This document shows positions 1 through 8,961 of a DNA stretch of 64,000 nucleotides, in pieces. Each line of letters opens with the position of its first letter. Position 1 is the stretch's first letter. Position numbers and translations under genes: made by a program. The stretch covers positions 198,705-262,704 of the forward strand of contig NZ_VJZS01000005.1 in assembly GCF_007097385.1 (NCBI RefSeq), written 5' to 3'. The notes under the pieces are model-generated. The model had not been told where the DNA came from. It searched no databases and was given only the letters and a program-made list of their open reading frames with translations. The stretch comes from Flavobacterium sp. ZT3R18. GTDB lineage: Bacteria > Bacteroidota > Bacteroidia > Flavobacteriales > Flavobacteriaceae.

Positions 1-548
1 CTCGTGTTCTTATATTACCCGATTCATCCAATTTAAAAATGACAAAATAAGATAATTTAGATATGCAATATCACGTAAGTTTGTCATCTCGACGAAGGAG
101 AGATCTCCACAAGTAGCTCGACAATACTTGTGAAATAAGCTTTTTTTCTTAATCTTAATGACATTGCATTCGACTTGACAACAATAGTGATTTTAAACAA
201 CATCTTAAAAAAACAACTTTAATTGTTAATTCAATTTAGTTTCCTTAAGAATTTAATCGCCTCCAGTTTGTCATTTCGACGAAGGAGAAATCACACATAA
301 ATTACGTAATGTGATTTCTCCTTCGTCGAAATGACAAAAACAAACCTTAAGGGAACGATATCAATTGTTAATTCCACAAACATTAACTCGCTAAAAATCA
401 TTAATTTATCGTGTAATATCAACTATTTAACAAAATAATTAATAAATACTCATCTTTCTATACACTAAAATTCCTGTTATTTACGTTAAAAGTTAAAACC
501 CTTATAGCTTATGATTTAATTTCTACTTAACCATTAAATCCATAAATT
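1..548. other. Intergenic region rich in small repeats, upstream of the tonB-like gene
   Basis: I see no gene in these 548 bases. Positions 80-110 carry a half copy of the GTCATCTCGACGAAGGAG repeat, and 267-345 carry a full palindrome of the same family (listed separately). Around 151-168 is a CTTAATGACATTGC end motif that matches the terminal repeat of the MITE-like element near 28.7 kb. No clear TAnnTTTG promoter box was found before the start codon at 549. Confidence 0.6.
267..345. repeat. Long palindromic intergenic repeat
   Basis: TTTGTCATTTCGACGAAGG in the left arm (about 268-295) pairs with its exact complement in the right arm (about 311-338). The loop around ATTACGTAAT is itself symmetric. 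Weaker symmetry continues outward, since the AATTGTTAATTC and CTTAAGG blocks recur on both sides. A diverged half copy lies at 80-110. Repeats of this sequence type are common between flavobacterial genes, as I recall. The function is unknown. Confidence 0.8.
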
Positions 549-1370
549 ATGTCTAGACTAAGCATTTACGAAACCAATTGGATTGACGTTGTTTTCGAAA
601 ACAGAAACAGAGAGTATGGCGCCTATTCTTTACGCCAAGAAAACACCAAAACCTCCTTATTTGCTCTGTTTATAGGAGTGTTACTTTTGACCTCGGCCAT
701 TAGTGTTCCTGTGGTTTATAATTATCTAAATCCAGATCATAGAATACCTTCATTAGTTCCTGATTTGCCGCCAGTCGTTGTTGTAGATATTACGCCTTAT
801 GAACTGCCTGAAACAAAAGCAGAAGAAGCAATTGTACCCGAAATTAAAAACCCCATTATAGAGAATAGCAACACCCAACTTATAAATCCAGAAATCGTTC
901 ACGCCGCGGTAGCAACTCCAGAAAATATTGCCACAAACACTGAACTTAAAAGCAATACTAGTGACAATCCAACAGGGGCGGCTAGTACAGGATTAGGTCC
1001 AACTCCGTCAACAGGCACAAATATAACAAGTACTGTTGGTATTACGGAAAAAACAATTGTACCAACCTCAGCATTAGATAAAATGCCCGAATTCCCAGGA
1101 GGAATCAAAAAGTTTTACACTTATGTTGGCAATAATTTTGAAAAACCAGAAATCGATAGCGAAAATGCTATTCGCGTAAGTGTCTCTTTTGTGATTGAAA
1201 AAGACGGAAGCATGACCGATATAAAAGTACTAAAAGACCCCGGTTATGGCTTAGGAACGGAAGCCATTCGAGTTTTGAAATCTTTAAGGATCAAATGGGC
1301 TCCAGGAATTATTGACAACGAACCAGTTCGAACCGCCTACAATTTGCCAATTACAATACAACCTAATTAG
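549..1370 (+). CDS. TonB-family energy transducer
   Basis: 273 residues. A cytoplasmic N-terminus with the Bacteroidetes-typical stretch WIDVVFENRNREYGAYSLR is followed by one membrane segment at about 37-59. A periplasmic linker rich in Pro, Thr and Asn comes next, then a TonB C-terminal domain from about 175 to the end (FPGGIKKFYTYVGNNF and the VSFVIEKDGSMTDIKVLKD strand pattern). TonB proteins carry proton-motive energy from the inner membrane to outer-membrane receptors. Neither ExbB nor ExbD is nearby, so its partners must be encoded elsewhere. The window contains three TonB-dependent receptor-type genes it could serve. The short linker and lack of long Pro-Lys repeats are usual for Bacteroidetes homologues. 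Confidence 0.85.
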   Translation: MSRLSIYETNWIDVVFENRNREYGAYSLRQENTKTSLFALFIGVLLLTSAISVPVVYNYLNPDHRIPSLVPDLPPVVVVDITPYELPETKAEEAIVPEIKNPIIENSNTQLINPEIVHAAVATPENIATNTELKSNTSDNPTGAASTGLGPTPSTGTNITSTVGITEKTIVPTSALDKMPEFPGGIKKFYTYVGNNFEKPEIDSENAIRVSVSFVIEKDGSMTDIKVLKDPGYGLGTEAIRVLKSLRIKWAPGIIDNEPVRTAYNLPITIQPN

Positions 1371-1381
1371 GTTGGAAATAT

Positions 1382-1424
1382 AAAAAGAGAAAGCTGAACT
1401 CCAAAAGTTCAGCTTTCTCTTTTT
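1382..1424. terminator. Bidirectional terminator between convergent genes
   Basis: A 19-bp perfect stem (AAAAAGAGAAAGCTGAACT and its complement) with a 5-base loop sits between the convergent tonB-like and M48 peptidase genes. The arms give A-runs on one side and T-runs on the other, so it can end transcription in both directions. Confidence 0.85.
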
Positions 1425-1457
1425 ATAAATTAACGGCAATACAAAAATAAAAATCTA

Positions 1458-2306
1458 TTATTTCTTTTTAGCAGTAGTCTTTTTAGCAGTTGTTGTCTTC
1501 TTTGCAGCTGGTTTTTGTTGCACATACGGCTTGTACAAACCATCTTTCTCTGCTCTTGCTTTGGCATCATCTGCTCTTTGATTAGAATCAGGATGAGAAC
1601 TCATCATTTGATCGATAATAGTACTTTGAGCCCCTTGACTCATTTTTGCCAATATTCTAAAAGCAGACTCCTCGGCATTCACATTATACCCATTTTTTTT
1701 CATGAAATCATAGGCAAATAAATCGGCTTCGGATTCTTGCGTACGGCTGTGCTTGCTATCGATCATGGCACTACCAATTTTTGCCAACTGACTATCGGTT
1801 ATTGCCGCAACCTTATTAGATTGTGAAGCCGCTGCATCAATCAAAGCTTCTTTTTGATACAAGGCTTTCATGGCATCTCTTGAATCATGGTTATTAACAT
1901 GACCTATTTCATGACCAATAACGGCAATTAACTCATTATCGTCCATCATATCCATCAAGCCCGAAAAAACACGTACACTTCCATCTGCGGTAGCAAAAGC
2001 ATTAATATCTTTAGTAAGATATACTTTGTAGTTCAAGGTATAAAACTCTCCTTTGGTGTATTTTCCAAAAACTTTATCCAAACGAATCGCATAAGGATCA
2101 GTTGGCCCAGCCACTTTATTTTCGGTATCCATTTTATCAACTGCAGGTTTAGATAAAGCTGCGGCATCTGTATCGGTAAAAGTCAATCCTGTCATTCCTT
2201 TTTGAACAGCACCTAACGCTCTTTCACCAAAATTAATTTGTGCTTGAGCTGTAGAAATTCCAAACAATAGTAAAGAAACTCCTAATAGTAATGATTTTGT
2301 ATTCAT
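1458..2306 (-). CDS. M48 family zinc metallopeptidase, secreted
   Basis: 282 residues. An N-terminal signal peptide (about 1-22, ending in AQA) precedes an M48 peptidase domain. The zinc motif HEIGH is at residues 132-136, and the downstream ESEAD motif at about 191-195 supplies the third ligand. Proteins of this form (BepA/Oma1-like M48C) act in periplasmic or outer-membrane protein quality control. That role is inferred from family and signal peptide. The C-terminal 20 residues are an unusual Lys-Ala-Thr tail (repeats of AKKTT) resembling nucleic-acid-binding or histone-like tails. It is transcribed towards the shared terminator at 1382-1424. Confidence 0.88.
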   Translation of the reverse strand: MNTKSLLLGVSLLLFGISTAQAQINFGERALGAVQKGMTGLTFTDTDAAALSKPAVDKMDTENKVAGPTDPYAIRLDKVFGKYTKGEFYTLNYKVYLTKDINAFATADGSVRVFSGLMDMMDDNELIAVIGHEIGHVNNHDSRDAMKALYQKEALIDAAASQSNKVAAITDSQLAKIGSAMIDSKHSRTQESEADLFAYDFMKKNGYNVNAEESAFRILAKMSQGAQSTIIDQMMSSHPDSNQRADDAKARAEKDGLYKPYVQQKPAAKKTTTAKKTTAKKK

Positions 2307-2515
2307 CTTTTATTTTGTTTATTTTAAAAGTACAAATATACTACAAGTTTAAAAACAACGGAATCCCGTTTAATTTTAATATTTAAAATTTAACACCTAA
2401 TTAATTTAGTAGTAAAATCAATTTTTACTGCGAAAAACCAAAAAATCACTTGATAACCAAACAAGTTTTATCAAAATTCATAAATAGGGAACTCTAATTC
2501 TAAAACTACATTCCA

Positions 2516-2523
2516 TATCTTTG
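2516..2523 (+). promoter_or_regulatory. Bacteroidetes -7 promoter box for lipA
   Basis: TATCTTTG is an exact match to the Bacteroidetes TAnnTTTG -7 consensus. It ends 18 bases before the lipA ATG, implying a very short leader. I did not find a convincing -33 element. Confidence 0.6.
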
Positions 2524-2541
2524 CAGTCTGAAAATTAAAAT

Positions 2542-3411
2542 ATGGAAACTGTTTTAGACAATACATTACCCGTTGGAAAGCCAAAATGGCTGAAGGTAAA
2601 ACTCCCAATAGGACAAAAATACACCGAGCTTCGTGGTTTGGTAGATAAATATAGCCTGAATACTATCTGTACTTCTGGAAGTTGCCCGAATATGGGGGAA
2701 TGTTGGGGAGAAGGAACGGCAACGTTTATGATTTTAGGGAATGTCTGCACCCGTTCTTGTGGTTTTTGTGGTGTAAAAACCGGAAGACCCGAAACGGTAG
2801 ATTGGGATGAACCCGAAAAAGTGGCACGTTCCATAAAAATTATGAATATCAAACACGCAGTAATTACAAGTGTTGATAGAGATGATTTGAAAGACGGTGG
2901 TTCTATTATATGGATTGAAACCGTAAAAGCCATCCGAAGAATGAACCCGAATACTACCCTAGAAACTTTGATTCCTGATTTTCAAGGTATCGAAAGAAAC
3001 ATAGACCGTATCGTTGAAGCCAATCCAGAAGTGGTTTCTCATAACGTAGAAACTGTTCGTAGATTGACTCGTGAAGTACGCATACAAGCCAAATACGACC
3101 GAAGCTTAGAAGTTTTGAGATACCTAAAAGAAAAAGGCATCAACAGAACTAAGTCTGGAATTATGTTGGGACTTGGCGAACAAGAAGAAGAAGTTTTTCA
3201 AACCATGAGAGACTTACGTACTGCCAATGTAGATATTGTAACTATTGGTCAATATTTACAGCCTAGTAAGAAACACCTTCCAGTAAAAGAATTCATAACA
3301 CCCGATCAATTTGCGATTTATGAAAAATTTGGTTTAGAGTTGGGCTTTCGCCATGTAGAGAGTGGTCCATTGGTACGATCTTCTTATAAAGCGCAAAAGC
3401 ATATTTTATAA
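2542..3411 (+). CDS. lipA: Lipoyl synthase
   Basis: 289 residues, the usual length. A radical SAM enzyme that inserts two sulfurs into octanoyl groups on the E2 and H proteins. Both iron-sulfur cluster motifs are visible: the auxiliary-cluster [12 protein letters not shown] and the radical [11 protein letters not shown]. The C-terminal [10 protein letters not shown] contains the conserved serine that ligates the auxiliary cluster. Family hallmarks include [13 protein letters not shown] and SGIMLGLGE. The ATG at 2542 fits the -7 box just upstream. lipB is not in the window. Confidence 0.97.
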   Translation: METVLDNTLPVGKPKWLKVKLPIGQKYTELRGLVDKYSLNTICTSGSCPNMGECWGEGTATFMILGNVCTRSCGFCGVKTGRPETVDWDEPEKVARSIKIMNIKHAVITSVDRDDLKDGGSIIWIETVKAIRRMNPNTTLETLIPDFQGIERNIDRIVEANPEVVSHNVETVRRLTREVRIQAKYDRSLEVLRYLKEKGINRTKSGIMLGLGEQEEEVFQTMRDLRTANVDIVTIGQYLQPSKKHLPVKEFITPDQFAIYEKFGLELGFRHVESGPLVRSSYKAQKHIL

Positions 3412-3417
3412 ATTAGT

Positions 3418-3579
3418 TTTCAGTTTTCAGTCTCAGTCTCAGTTTTCAGAGCTGTCTATAAATATTGAAAGTTGCATTCTTAACAAATTTTTTAAAAAAG
3501 TAAGCAGCAATGTACTGTTTTTAAAATTAACACCCCTTATTGGACTGAAAACTGTGACTGAAAACTGTGACTGAAAACA
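3418..3579. repeat. Inverted CTGAAAACTG tandem repeat between lipA and gap
   Basis: Copies of CAGTTTTCAGTCT at 3418-3449 face copies of CTGAAAACTGTGA at 3544-3578, about 95 bases apart, so the transcript could fold into a long hairpin. The same unit recurs at 39204-39226 and 57845-57875. The right-hand array ends only a few bases before the TTG start of the GAPDH gene. Confidence 0.8.
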
Positions 3580-3582
3580 AAC

Positions 3583-4590
3583 TTGAAACAAAAAATATTG
3601 AAAACAAGAATCGCTATAAATGGATTTGGAAGAATTGGTCGAAATTTATTTCGCTTGCTTTTAAACCATCCCACTATTGAAGTAGTCGCCATCAATGACA
3701 TCGCCGATAAAAAAACCATGGCGCATTTAGCAAAATACGACAGTATTCATGGTGTTTTGCCTTTTGCGGTAAGCGTAGATGAAACGGGTATTTTTGTTGA
3801 GGGGAAACATTTTTTATTTTTCCATGAAAAAAGCATTTCAAACCTAGACTGGAAAAGTTTAGACATTGATATCGCTATAGAATCTACAGGAAAATACAAA
3901 ACTTTTGAAGAGATAAACGCGCATATTCTAGCAGGAGCCAAAAAAGTAATTCTTTCAGCTCCATCAGAAGTGGATACTATAAAAACTGTTGTTCTAGGTG
4001 TTAATGAATCTATTCTTGACGGAACAGAAACCATTATCTCTAATGCCAGCTGCACTACCAATAATGCTGCACCCATGATCAAAGTCATTGATGAACTTTG
4101 TGGTATTGAGCAAGCCTACATTACCACTATTCACTCCTATACTACCGATCAAAGTTTACACGACCAACCCCATAAAGATTTACGTAGGGCCAGAGGCGCA
4201 AGCCAATCTATAGTTCCAACTACCACGGGAGCAGCCAAAGCATTAACCAAAATTTTCACAGCACTTGATGGAAAAATGGGAGGTTGCGGAATTCGAGTAC
4301 CCGTTCCAGATGGTTCACTAACGGATATTACATTCAATGTAAAACGTGCCGTTACCATAAATGAGATAAACGATGCCTTTAAATTGGCCTCTCAAACCTC
4401 TTTAAAAGGATTTTTAGAATATACCGAAGACCCAATTGTTTCTGTAGATGTAATTGGCAATCAAAATTCATGTATATTTGACTCACAACTTACTTCGGTA
4501 ATTGACAAAATGGTAAAAGTAGTAGGTTGGTATGATAATGAAATTGGATATTCTTCTAGAATCATTGATTTAATTCTATTAATAAAGTAA
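3583..4590 (+). CDS. gap: Glyceraldehyde-3-phosphate dehydrogenase, type I
   Basis: 335 residues from a TTG start. NAD(P)-dependent oxidation of glyceraldehyde-3-phosphate in glycolysis or its reverse in gluconeogenesis. The Rossmann fold begins INGFGRIGR, the catalytic cysteine lies in SNASCTTN (about residue 157), and the conserved histidine is in ITTIHSYT. The C-terminal WYDNEIGYS motif is intact. No ATG is available near the expected N-terminus. The start is TTG at 3583 or TTG at 3598, which would give MKTRIAINGFG, close to the usual family start. The CTGAAAACTG repeat runs almost up to the start codon. The genome probably has other GAPDH copies, so this may be a secondary isozyme (inference). 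Confidence 0.93.
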   Translation: MKQKILKTRIAINGFGRIGRNLFRLLLNHPTIEVVAINDIADKKTMAHLAKYDSIHGVLPFAVSVDETGIFVEGKHFLFFHEKSISNLDWKSLDIDIAIESTGKYKTFEEINAHILAGAKKVILSAPSEVDTIKTVVLGVNESILDGTETIISNASCTTNNAAPMIKVIDELCGIEQAYITTIHSYTTDQSLHDQPHKDLRRARGASQSIVPTTTGAAKALTKIFTALDGKMGGCGIRVPVPDGSLTDITFNVKRAVTINEINDAFKLASQTSLKGFLEYTEDPIVSVDVIGNQNSCIFDSQLTSVIDKMVKVVGWYDNEIGYSSRIIDLILLIK

Positions 4591-4615
4591 TAATAGAACA
4601 TACTCTCAAATAAAA

Positions 4616-4659
4616 AATGAGCATGATCAAAAATTGGTCGTAAACATTAATTATGGCAT
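4616..4659. repeat. Dispersed intergenic repeat, copy 1
   Basis: This stretch, beginning AATGAGCATGATC and containing AAATTGGTCGT, matches 55241-55284 at 35 of 44 positions. The second copy lies in the leader of the S9 peptidase gene and this one lies before the hybrid kinase gene. The GACC/GGTC pair in the 55-kb copy could form a small hairpin. Confidence 0.6.
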
Positions 4660-4679
4660 AAAAACCAACAAATAGTACC

Positions 4680-4704
4680 GTATGAAATCGTCATGATTTC
4701 ATAC
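4680..4704. repeat. Small hairpin in the kinase leader region
   Basis: GTATGAAATC and GATTTCATAC form a perfect 10-bp stem with a 5-base loop. It is followed by GAAATCGCCATGACA, which resembles the sequence upstream of the GH92 gene near 39.1 kb. Confidence 0.55.
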
Positions 4705-4779
4705 GAAATCGCCATGACAGCAGTTGTCGCAATTAAAAATCATCGAATACCAAAATAAAATATTATCTGATGAGATAAA

Positions 4780-4841
4780 CACCACTGAAGATCTGGCGAT
4801 ACCATATTCAAATAAAAAGCAAATATTATCTTCATATGAAA
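4780..4841 (+). repeat. Conserved leader element ending at a start codon, copy 1
   Basis: 62 bases containing GAAGATCTGGCGATACC match 39035-39096 (minus strand) at about 58 of 62 positions. In both places the conserved block runs through the ATG of the next gene: the hybrid kinase at 4836 and a GH92 mannosidase at 39040. The nature of the element is unknown. It could be a shared 5' leader, a regulatory site, or the end of a mobile sequence. Confidence 0.7.
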
Positions 4842-7016
4842 TACTTTTTATTATTTATTATTTTTTTTCATTCGCTACTCTATTCCCAGAAGAGAACTAC
4901 AGTAGACAGCGTCGCTTACTACTCTAATTTAGTAGCGGAAAATATAAATAACAATAAATATAAAGAAGTTCTATTCTATACCCAAAAATCAATAGATTTT
5001 TGCAAAAAAAACAATAAAACAGAAGCCGAAGCTACTCAAACTTACAAGCTCGGAAAAATTTATTTTGACCTAAAACTTTACAATGATGCTATTGAAATTT
5101 TAAACAAAAGCATTCTATTATTCAATACTATTTCAACAAAACCAAACAAAAAAGTAGCAGATGCGTATTATTATATAGGCTTGTCCCATATAGCGAAAAA
5201 AAATTATGCGCTTGCAGAAAATTGCATTTCTAAGTCGGAAGAAATCCGAAAGAAACTAGGCATTAGAGACAAAGCCAATTTAATCAACCTTCAAAAAGGA
5301 ATACTTTCAAAAATAAAGGGAAATACCACTTTGGCTTCTACTATATTCAACGCCATCATTGCCCAACCAGATAATAAAGTTACCACGAATACTCGAACCG
5401 AAGCACTGTATCAAATAGGAACCATTGAAGCATCGGCTAAAAGATATAATTTGGCTTTAAATTATTTCAACAGAGCCTTAGAATTAAATAAAAAAACCAA
5501 AAACCTCGATCAAAAATCGAATCTTCTATTGGCAATCAGTTCTATTTATGAGAGAATGTTAGATAAAACTACTGCCTATACCTACCTAAAACAATATTTG
5601 AACTTAAAAGAGAGCATTGCCCTTGCCAATGATGAAAAATTAGGCATCAATGATTATGAAAATTTCAAAGAAACTCAACGATTACAAGAAACTTTACGCC
5701 ACGAAAAAGAGAACAAAGACAAAGAAAAGTCTGAAAAATTCTCTAAACTCATAAGCATTCTTGCTATTGCCATTATTTCAATTTTATCTCTATTGAGTTT
5801 GTCTCTTTATAAAAACAATATCATTCGTAATCAAACTAACTTATTATTGAAAGAAAAAAATAATGAATTAATTCTAGCAAAAAACAAAGCAGAAGAAGCT
5901 TCAAGAGCGAGATCTGAGTTCTTATCAACCGTAAGCCACGAATTACGAACACCCTTGAACGCTATAAATGGAATTACCCATTTATTATTGGAAGAAAATC
6001 CGAAAAAATCACAAATGCACTATTTATCTTCTTTGAAATTTTCCGGCAACTATCTGACTACATTCATCAATGACATTTTAGAGATCAACAAAATCGAGTC
6101 TAATAAACTAGAAATAGAATACATCAATTTTAATCTAAAACAATTATTAGGAGACATTCAAAACTCTCTCAAAGAAATAGCCACCATAAACAACAATACA
6201 TTCTTACTCAAAATTGACTCCGCAGTTCCCGAAAATTTGATTGGCGATCCTACTAAATTGTCTCAAATCTTCATGAACTTAATCAACAATGCCCTAAAAT
6301 TCACCAATAACGGAACCGTTAGTGTAATTACCAAATTACGATCTTATCAAAATGATAATGCTATTGTTTATTTTCAAATCATAGATACTGGGATTGGAAT
6401 TCCAGAAGATAAGCTGAAAACGGTTTTCAAAAGTTTTTCTCAAGGATCTGTAGAAATCAATAGGAAATTTGGAGGGACTGGATTAGGACTTACCATTGTA
6501 AAAAAACTAGTTCGAATACTTGGAGGACAAATAAAACTAAAAAGTATAGTTGGTCAGGGAACGACTTTCTCCTTTGAATTGAATTTTAAAGTAGATTCAA
6601 AACCCATTGCTATTAAATCCAAAATTAAAAATTACGATCCAGCAATATTCAAAAACAAAAAAATATTGGTGGTTGAAGACAACAAAATCAACCAAATGAT
6701 TACGCGAAAAATGTTGACAAACAAAGAAATTGAATGCACTATTTTAGACAATGGCGAAGAAGCCATACAAATCTTGAAAGACAATACATTCGATTTGGTT
6801 TTAATGGATGTGCATTTGCTTGGCATCAACGGAACTATTGCTACCCAACAAATTAGAGAATTTGACACCACAACTCCAATCATTGCTCTTACTGCCATTT
6901 CATTAGATGAGAATAGAGAAATGTTACTCTCTTTTGGCATGACCGATGTAATCACAAAACCATTTGCTCCTGAAGATTTTTATACTATCATTGCCCAAAA
7001 CATAACCAACTCCTAA
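4836..7016 (+). CDS. TPR-containing hybrid sensor histidine kinase
   Basis: 726 residues. A signal-like hydrophobic N-terminus precedes tetratricopeptide repeats (about 25-260), a coiled-coil stretch and one membrane segment (about 304-325). The HisKA domain has the phosphoacceptor His368 in STVSHELRTPLNAI. The HATPase domain shows N-box INNALKF, DTGIGIP and GGTGLGL. The C-terminal receiver domain has phosphoacceptor Asp658 in LVLMDVHLLG and the conserved TKP lysine. The TPR region probably lies in the periplasm and senses a ligand or protein. No DNA-binding output domain is present and no partner regulator is adjacent, so its target cannot be named. Its start codon lies inside the repeat at 4780-4841. 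Confidence 0.88.
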   Translation: MKYFLLFIIFFHSLLYSQKRTTVDSVAYYSNLVAENINNNKYKEVLFYTQKSIDFCKKNNKTEAEATQTYKLGKIYFDLKLYNDAIEILNKSILLFNTISTKPNKKVADAYYYIGLSHIAKKNYALAENCISKSEEIRKKLGIRDKANLINLQKGILSKIKGNTTLASTIFNAIIAQPDNKVTTNTRTEALYQIGTIEASAKRYNLALNYFNRALELNKKTKNLDQKSNLLLAISSIYERMLDKTTAYTYLKQYLNLKESIALANDEKLGINDYENFKETQRLQETLRHEKENKDKEKSEKFSKLISILAIAIISILSLLSLSLYKNNIIRNQTNLLLKEKNNELILAKNKAEEASRARSEFLSTVSHELRTPLNAINGITHLLLEENPKKSQMHYLSSLKFSGNYLTTFINDILEINKIESNKLEIEYINFNLKQLLGDIQNSLKEIATINNNTFLLKIDSAVPENLIGDPTKLSQIFMNLINNALKFTNNGTVSVITKLRSYQNDNAIVYFQIIDTGIGIPEDKLKTVFKSFSQGSVEINRKFGGTGLGLTIVKKLVRILGGQIKLKSIVGQGTTFSFELNFKVDSKPIAIKSKIKNYDPAIFKNKKILVVEDNKINQMITRKMLTNKEIECTILDNGEEAIQILKDNTFDLVLMDVHLLGINGTIATQQIREFDTTTPIIALTAISLDENREMLLSFGMTDVITKPFAPEDFYTIIAQNITNS

Positions 7017-7825
7017 CCTCTTACTATCAATTCTTTGATCAGATTCCGTAGATTAGGTTCTGCTTTTTTAGCGGCTTCTAAAACCTCTTGATGAGAAACC
7101 GTTAGAATACTATCCTCATCGCCCATATCGGTTATAATGGAAACCCCAAAAGTCTCTAACTCCATGTGTCGTGCCACAATTACCTCGGGAACGGTAGACA
7201 TTCCTACACAATCGGCACCCAAAATCTTAACCATTCTATATTCGGACAAAGTTTCGAAAGTAGGACCTTGCAAACCTAAATAAATCCCATCGTGAACTTC
7301 AATGTTTAACTCCTGCGCGATTTCTTTGGCCCTAGCGATCATTTCTACCGAATAAGGTTGACTCATATTGACAAACCTTGGTCCAAAACGTTCATCGTTT
7401 TTTCCTCGTAAAGGATGCTCCGGCATAAAATTGATATGGTCTTTGATAATCACAATCGAACCCACTTTGTAATTCGGATTTACACCACCGGAAGCATTAG
7501 AAACTATTAATTTTTCTACGCCCAGATACTTCATCACCCGAACAGGAAAAGTCACTTCCTTCATAGAATATCCTTCATAAAAATGGAAACGACCTTGCAT
7601 CGCAATCACTTTTTTTGTGCCAATGGTGCCAAAAACCAATGCGCCTTTGTGTCCTTCAACAGTTGAAACGGGAAAATTTGGTATTTCCTCATACGGCAAG
7701 GTATGCTCTATAGCAATATCATCAGTAAATCCCCCCAATCCAGATCCTAAAATCACTCCATATTCTGGAGTAAAATTTATTTTCCCTTTAATAAAACTAA
7801 CTGTTTCTTGTACTTTGTCCCACAT
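7013..7825 (-). CDS. Purine-nucleoside phosphorylase (trimeric type)
   Basis: 270 residues, full length for the inosine-guanosine type. It cleaves purine nucleosides with phosphate, releasing base and ribose-1-phosphate for salvage. Motifs include VILGSGLGG (phosphate-binding loop), QGRFHFYEGY, SNASGGVNP, MSTVPEVIVARH and the base-contact region following GPTFET. The first 29 bases overlap the end of lpxK, so the two genes are probably cotranscribed. Its end overlaps that of the hybrid kinase on the opposite strand by 4 bases. Confidence 0.95.
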   Translation of the reverse strand: MWDKVQETVSFIKGKINFTPEYGVILGSGLGGFTDDIAIEHTLPYEEIPNFPVSTVEGHKGALVFGTIGTKKVIAMQGRFHFYEGYSMKEVTFPVRVMKYLGVEKLIVSNASGGVNPNYKVGSIVIIKDHINFMPEHPLRGKNDERFGPRFVNMSQPYSVEMIARAKEIAQELNIEVHDGIYLGLQGPTFETLSEYRMVKILGADCVGMSTVPEVIVARHMELETFGVSIITDMGDEDSILTVSHQEVLEAAKKAEPNLRNLIKELIVRG

Positions 7826-8822
7826 AATTTAAAATATTTTCATTAAAACTATCTTCATCAGAAAGAAACGTACTTTTTATAGGCAAAAAATAAAGCTGTC
7901 CACTTAAGATACTTCCTTTCAATCGCACATAATCTTTTTCGGTTGTTACTATAATTTTATTGCTTGCTTTTTTCTTAATTTCCAGCAATTCGCTTTCGCT
8001 AAAATGGTGGTGATCGGGAAAAGTCAAACATTCGTCATTTTCTTGTTTCAAATGGGCGAAAAATGATTCGGGTTTGGCTATTCCAGCCAAAAGTATCTTA
8101 TTTAGACTTTTAATCCCCTCCACTTTTAGTGTTTCCTTTTCAGAATAAACCACCTCATCATACTCTATAAAGGTAAAGAACAAATTTTGATTGGAAGAAA
8201 GACGAAGTTGTTTTTTTATTTTATTTTGAGCATCCAACGAAAGATTCGAAGGGCATTTTGTAACAATAACAACATTTGCTCTTTGCACTCCACTCCTACT
8301 CTCTCTTAAGTTTCCTGTGGGCAACATAAAATCATCACAGTACAAATCTCCATAAGAAGTCAACATAATATAAAAACCAGCTTTTACTTTTCGATGTTGA
8401 AAAGCGTCATCCAATAAAATAACTTCTGGGGCATTTGAATTGGAAAGCAACTGCTCGATTCCATTTTTTCGATTGGCATCAACAGCCACCTGAATGTTCT
8501 TGAACTTTTGATAGAACTGAAACGGTTCATCTCCTAATTGCAGTGCATCCGAACTATCATTCGCCAAAACAAACCCTTCCGATTGTCTTTTATAACCTCT
8601 ACTCAAAGTGGCTACTTTATATTTACCAGATAGCAACCGAATTAAATATTCAATTTGAGGCGTTTTTCCGGTTCCGCCCACGCTAAGATTCCCAACCGCA
8701 ATGACTGGCAAATCAAAAGAATAGGCTTTTAAAACCCCTGTATCGAAAAGATAATTACGAATACTCGTAATGAAGCCATACAAAATGGCAAATGGGAACA
8801 GTATTTTTCGAAGTAAATTCAT
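7797..8822 (-). CDS. lpxK: Tetraacyldisaccharide 4'-kinase
   Basis: 341 residues. It phosphorylates the lipid A precursor at the 4' position on the inner face of the inner membrane. An N-terminal hydrophobic segment (FPFAILYGFITSIRNYLF) anchors it. The Walker A is VGNLSVGGTGKTP (about 43-55), followed by ATLSRGYKR, LLDDAFQHRKV and the late TTEKDYVRLK motif. The order in Flavobacteria of lpxK followed by a purine phosphorylase gene is familiar to me but was not checked here. Confidence 0.95.
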   Translation of the reverse strand: MNLLRKILFPFAILYGFITSIRNYLFDTGVLKAYSFDLPVIAVGNLSVGGTGKTPQIEYLIRLLSGKYKVATLSRGYKRQSEGFVLANDSSDALQLGDEPFQFYQKFKNIQVAVDANRKNGIEQLLSNSNAPEVILLDDAFQHRKVKAGFYIMLTSYGDLYCDDFMLPTGNLRESRSGVQRANVVIVTKCPSNLSLDAQNKIKKQLRLSSNQNLFFTFIEYDEVVYSEKETLKVEGIKSLNKILLAGIAKPESFFAHLKQENDECLTFPDHHHFSESELLEIKKKASNKIIVTTEKDYVRLKGSILSGQLYFLPIKSTFLSDEDSFNENILNYVGQSTRNS

Positions 8823-8842
8823 TTTACGAAAGTATAATATTT

Positions 8843-8850
8843 TATCTTTG
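8843..8850 (+). promoter_or_regulatory. Possible -7 promoter box for the NIF3-family gene
   Basis: TATCTTTG matches the TAnnTTTG consensus on the plus strand in the gap between divergent lpxK and the gene at 8962. The leader would be about 105 bases. Confidence 0.45.
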
Positions 8851-8961
8851 GACGGAAATTATTAAAACCAAACTAATGTTAACTTTACAAATTAACACCA
8901 AATAGTTTATGTTGTTAATTTCATAGAGTACAGATTAATAAATACCCAAAAAGATTAAAAA

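Noticed and set aside
4724..4927. Small frame overlapping the hybrid kinase start, sharing a peptide with a frame upstream of the GH92 gene
   Set aside because: The shared peptide is a by-product of the shared 62-base DNA repeat. The frames differ before and after it, and each ends inside the real gene's 5' end.
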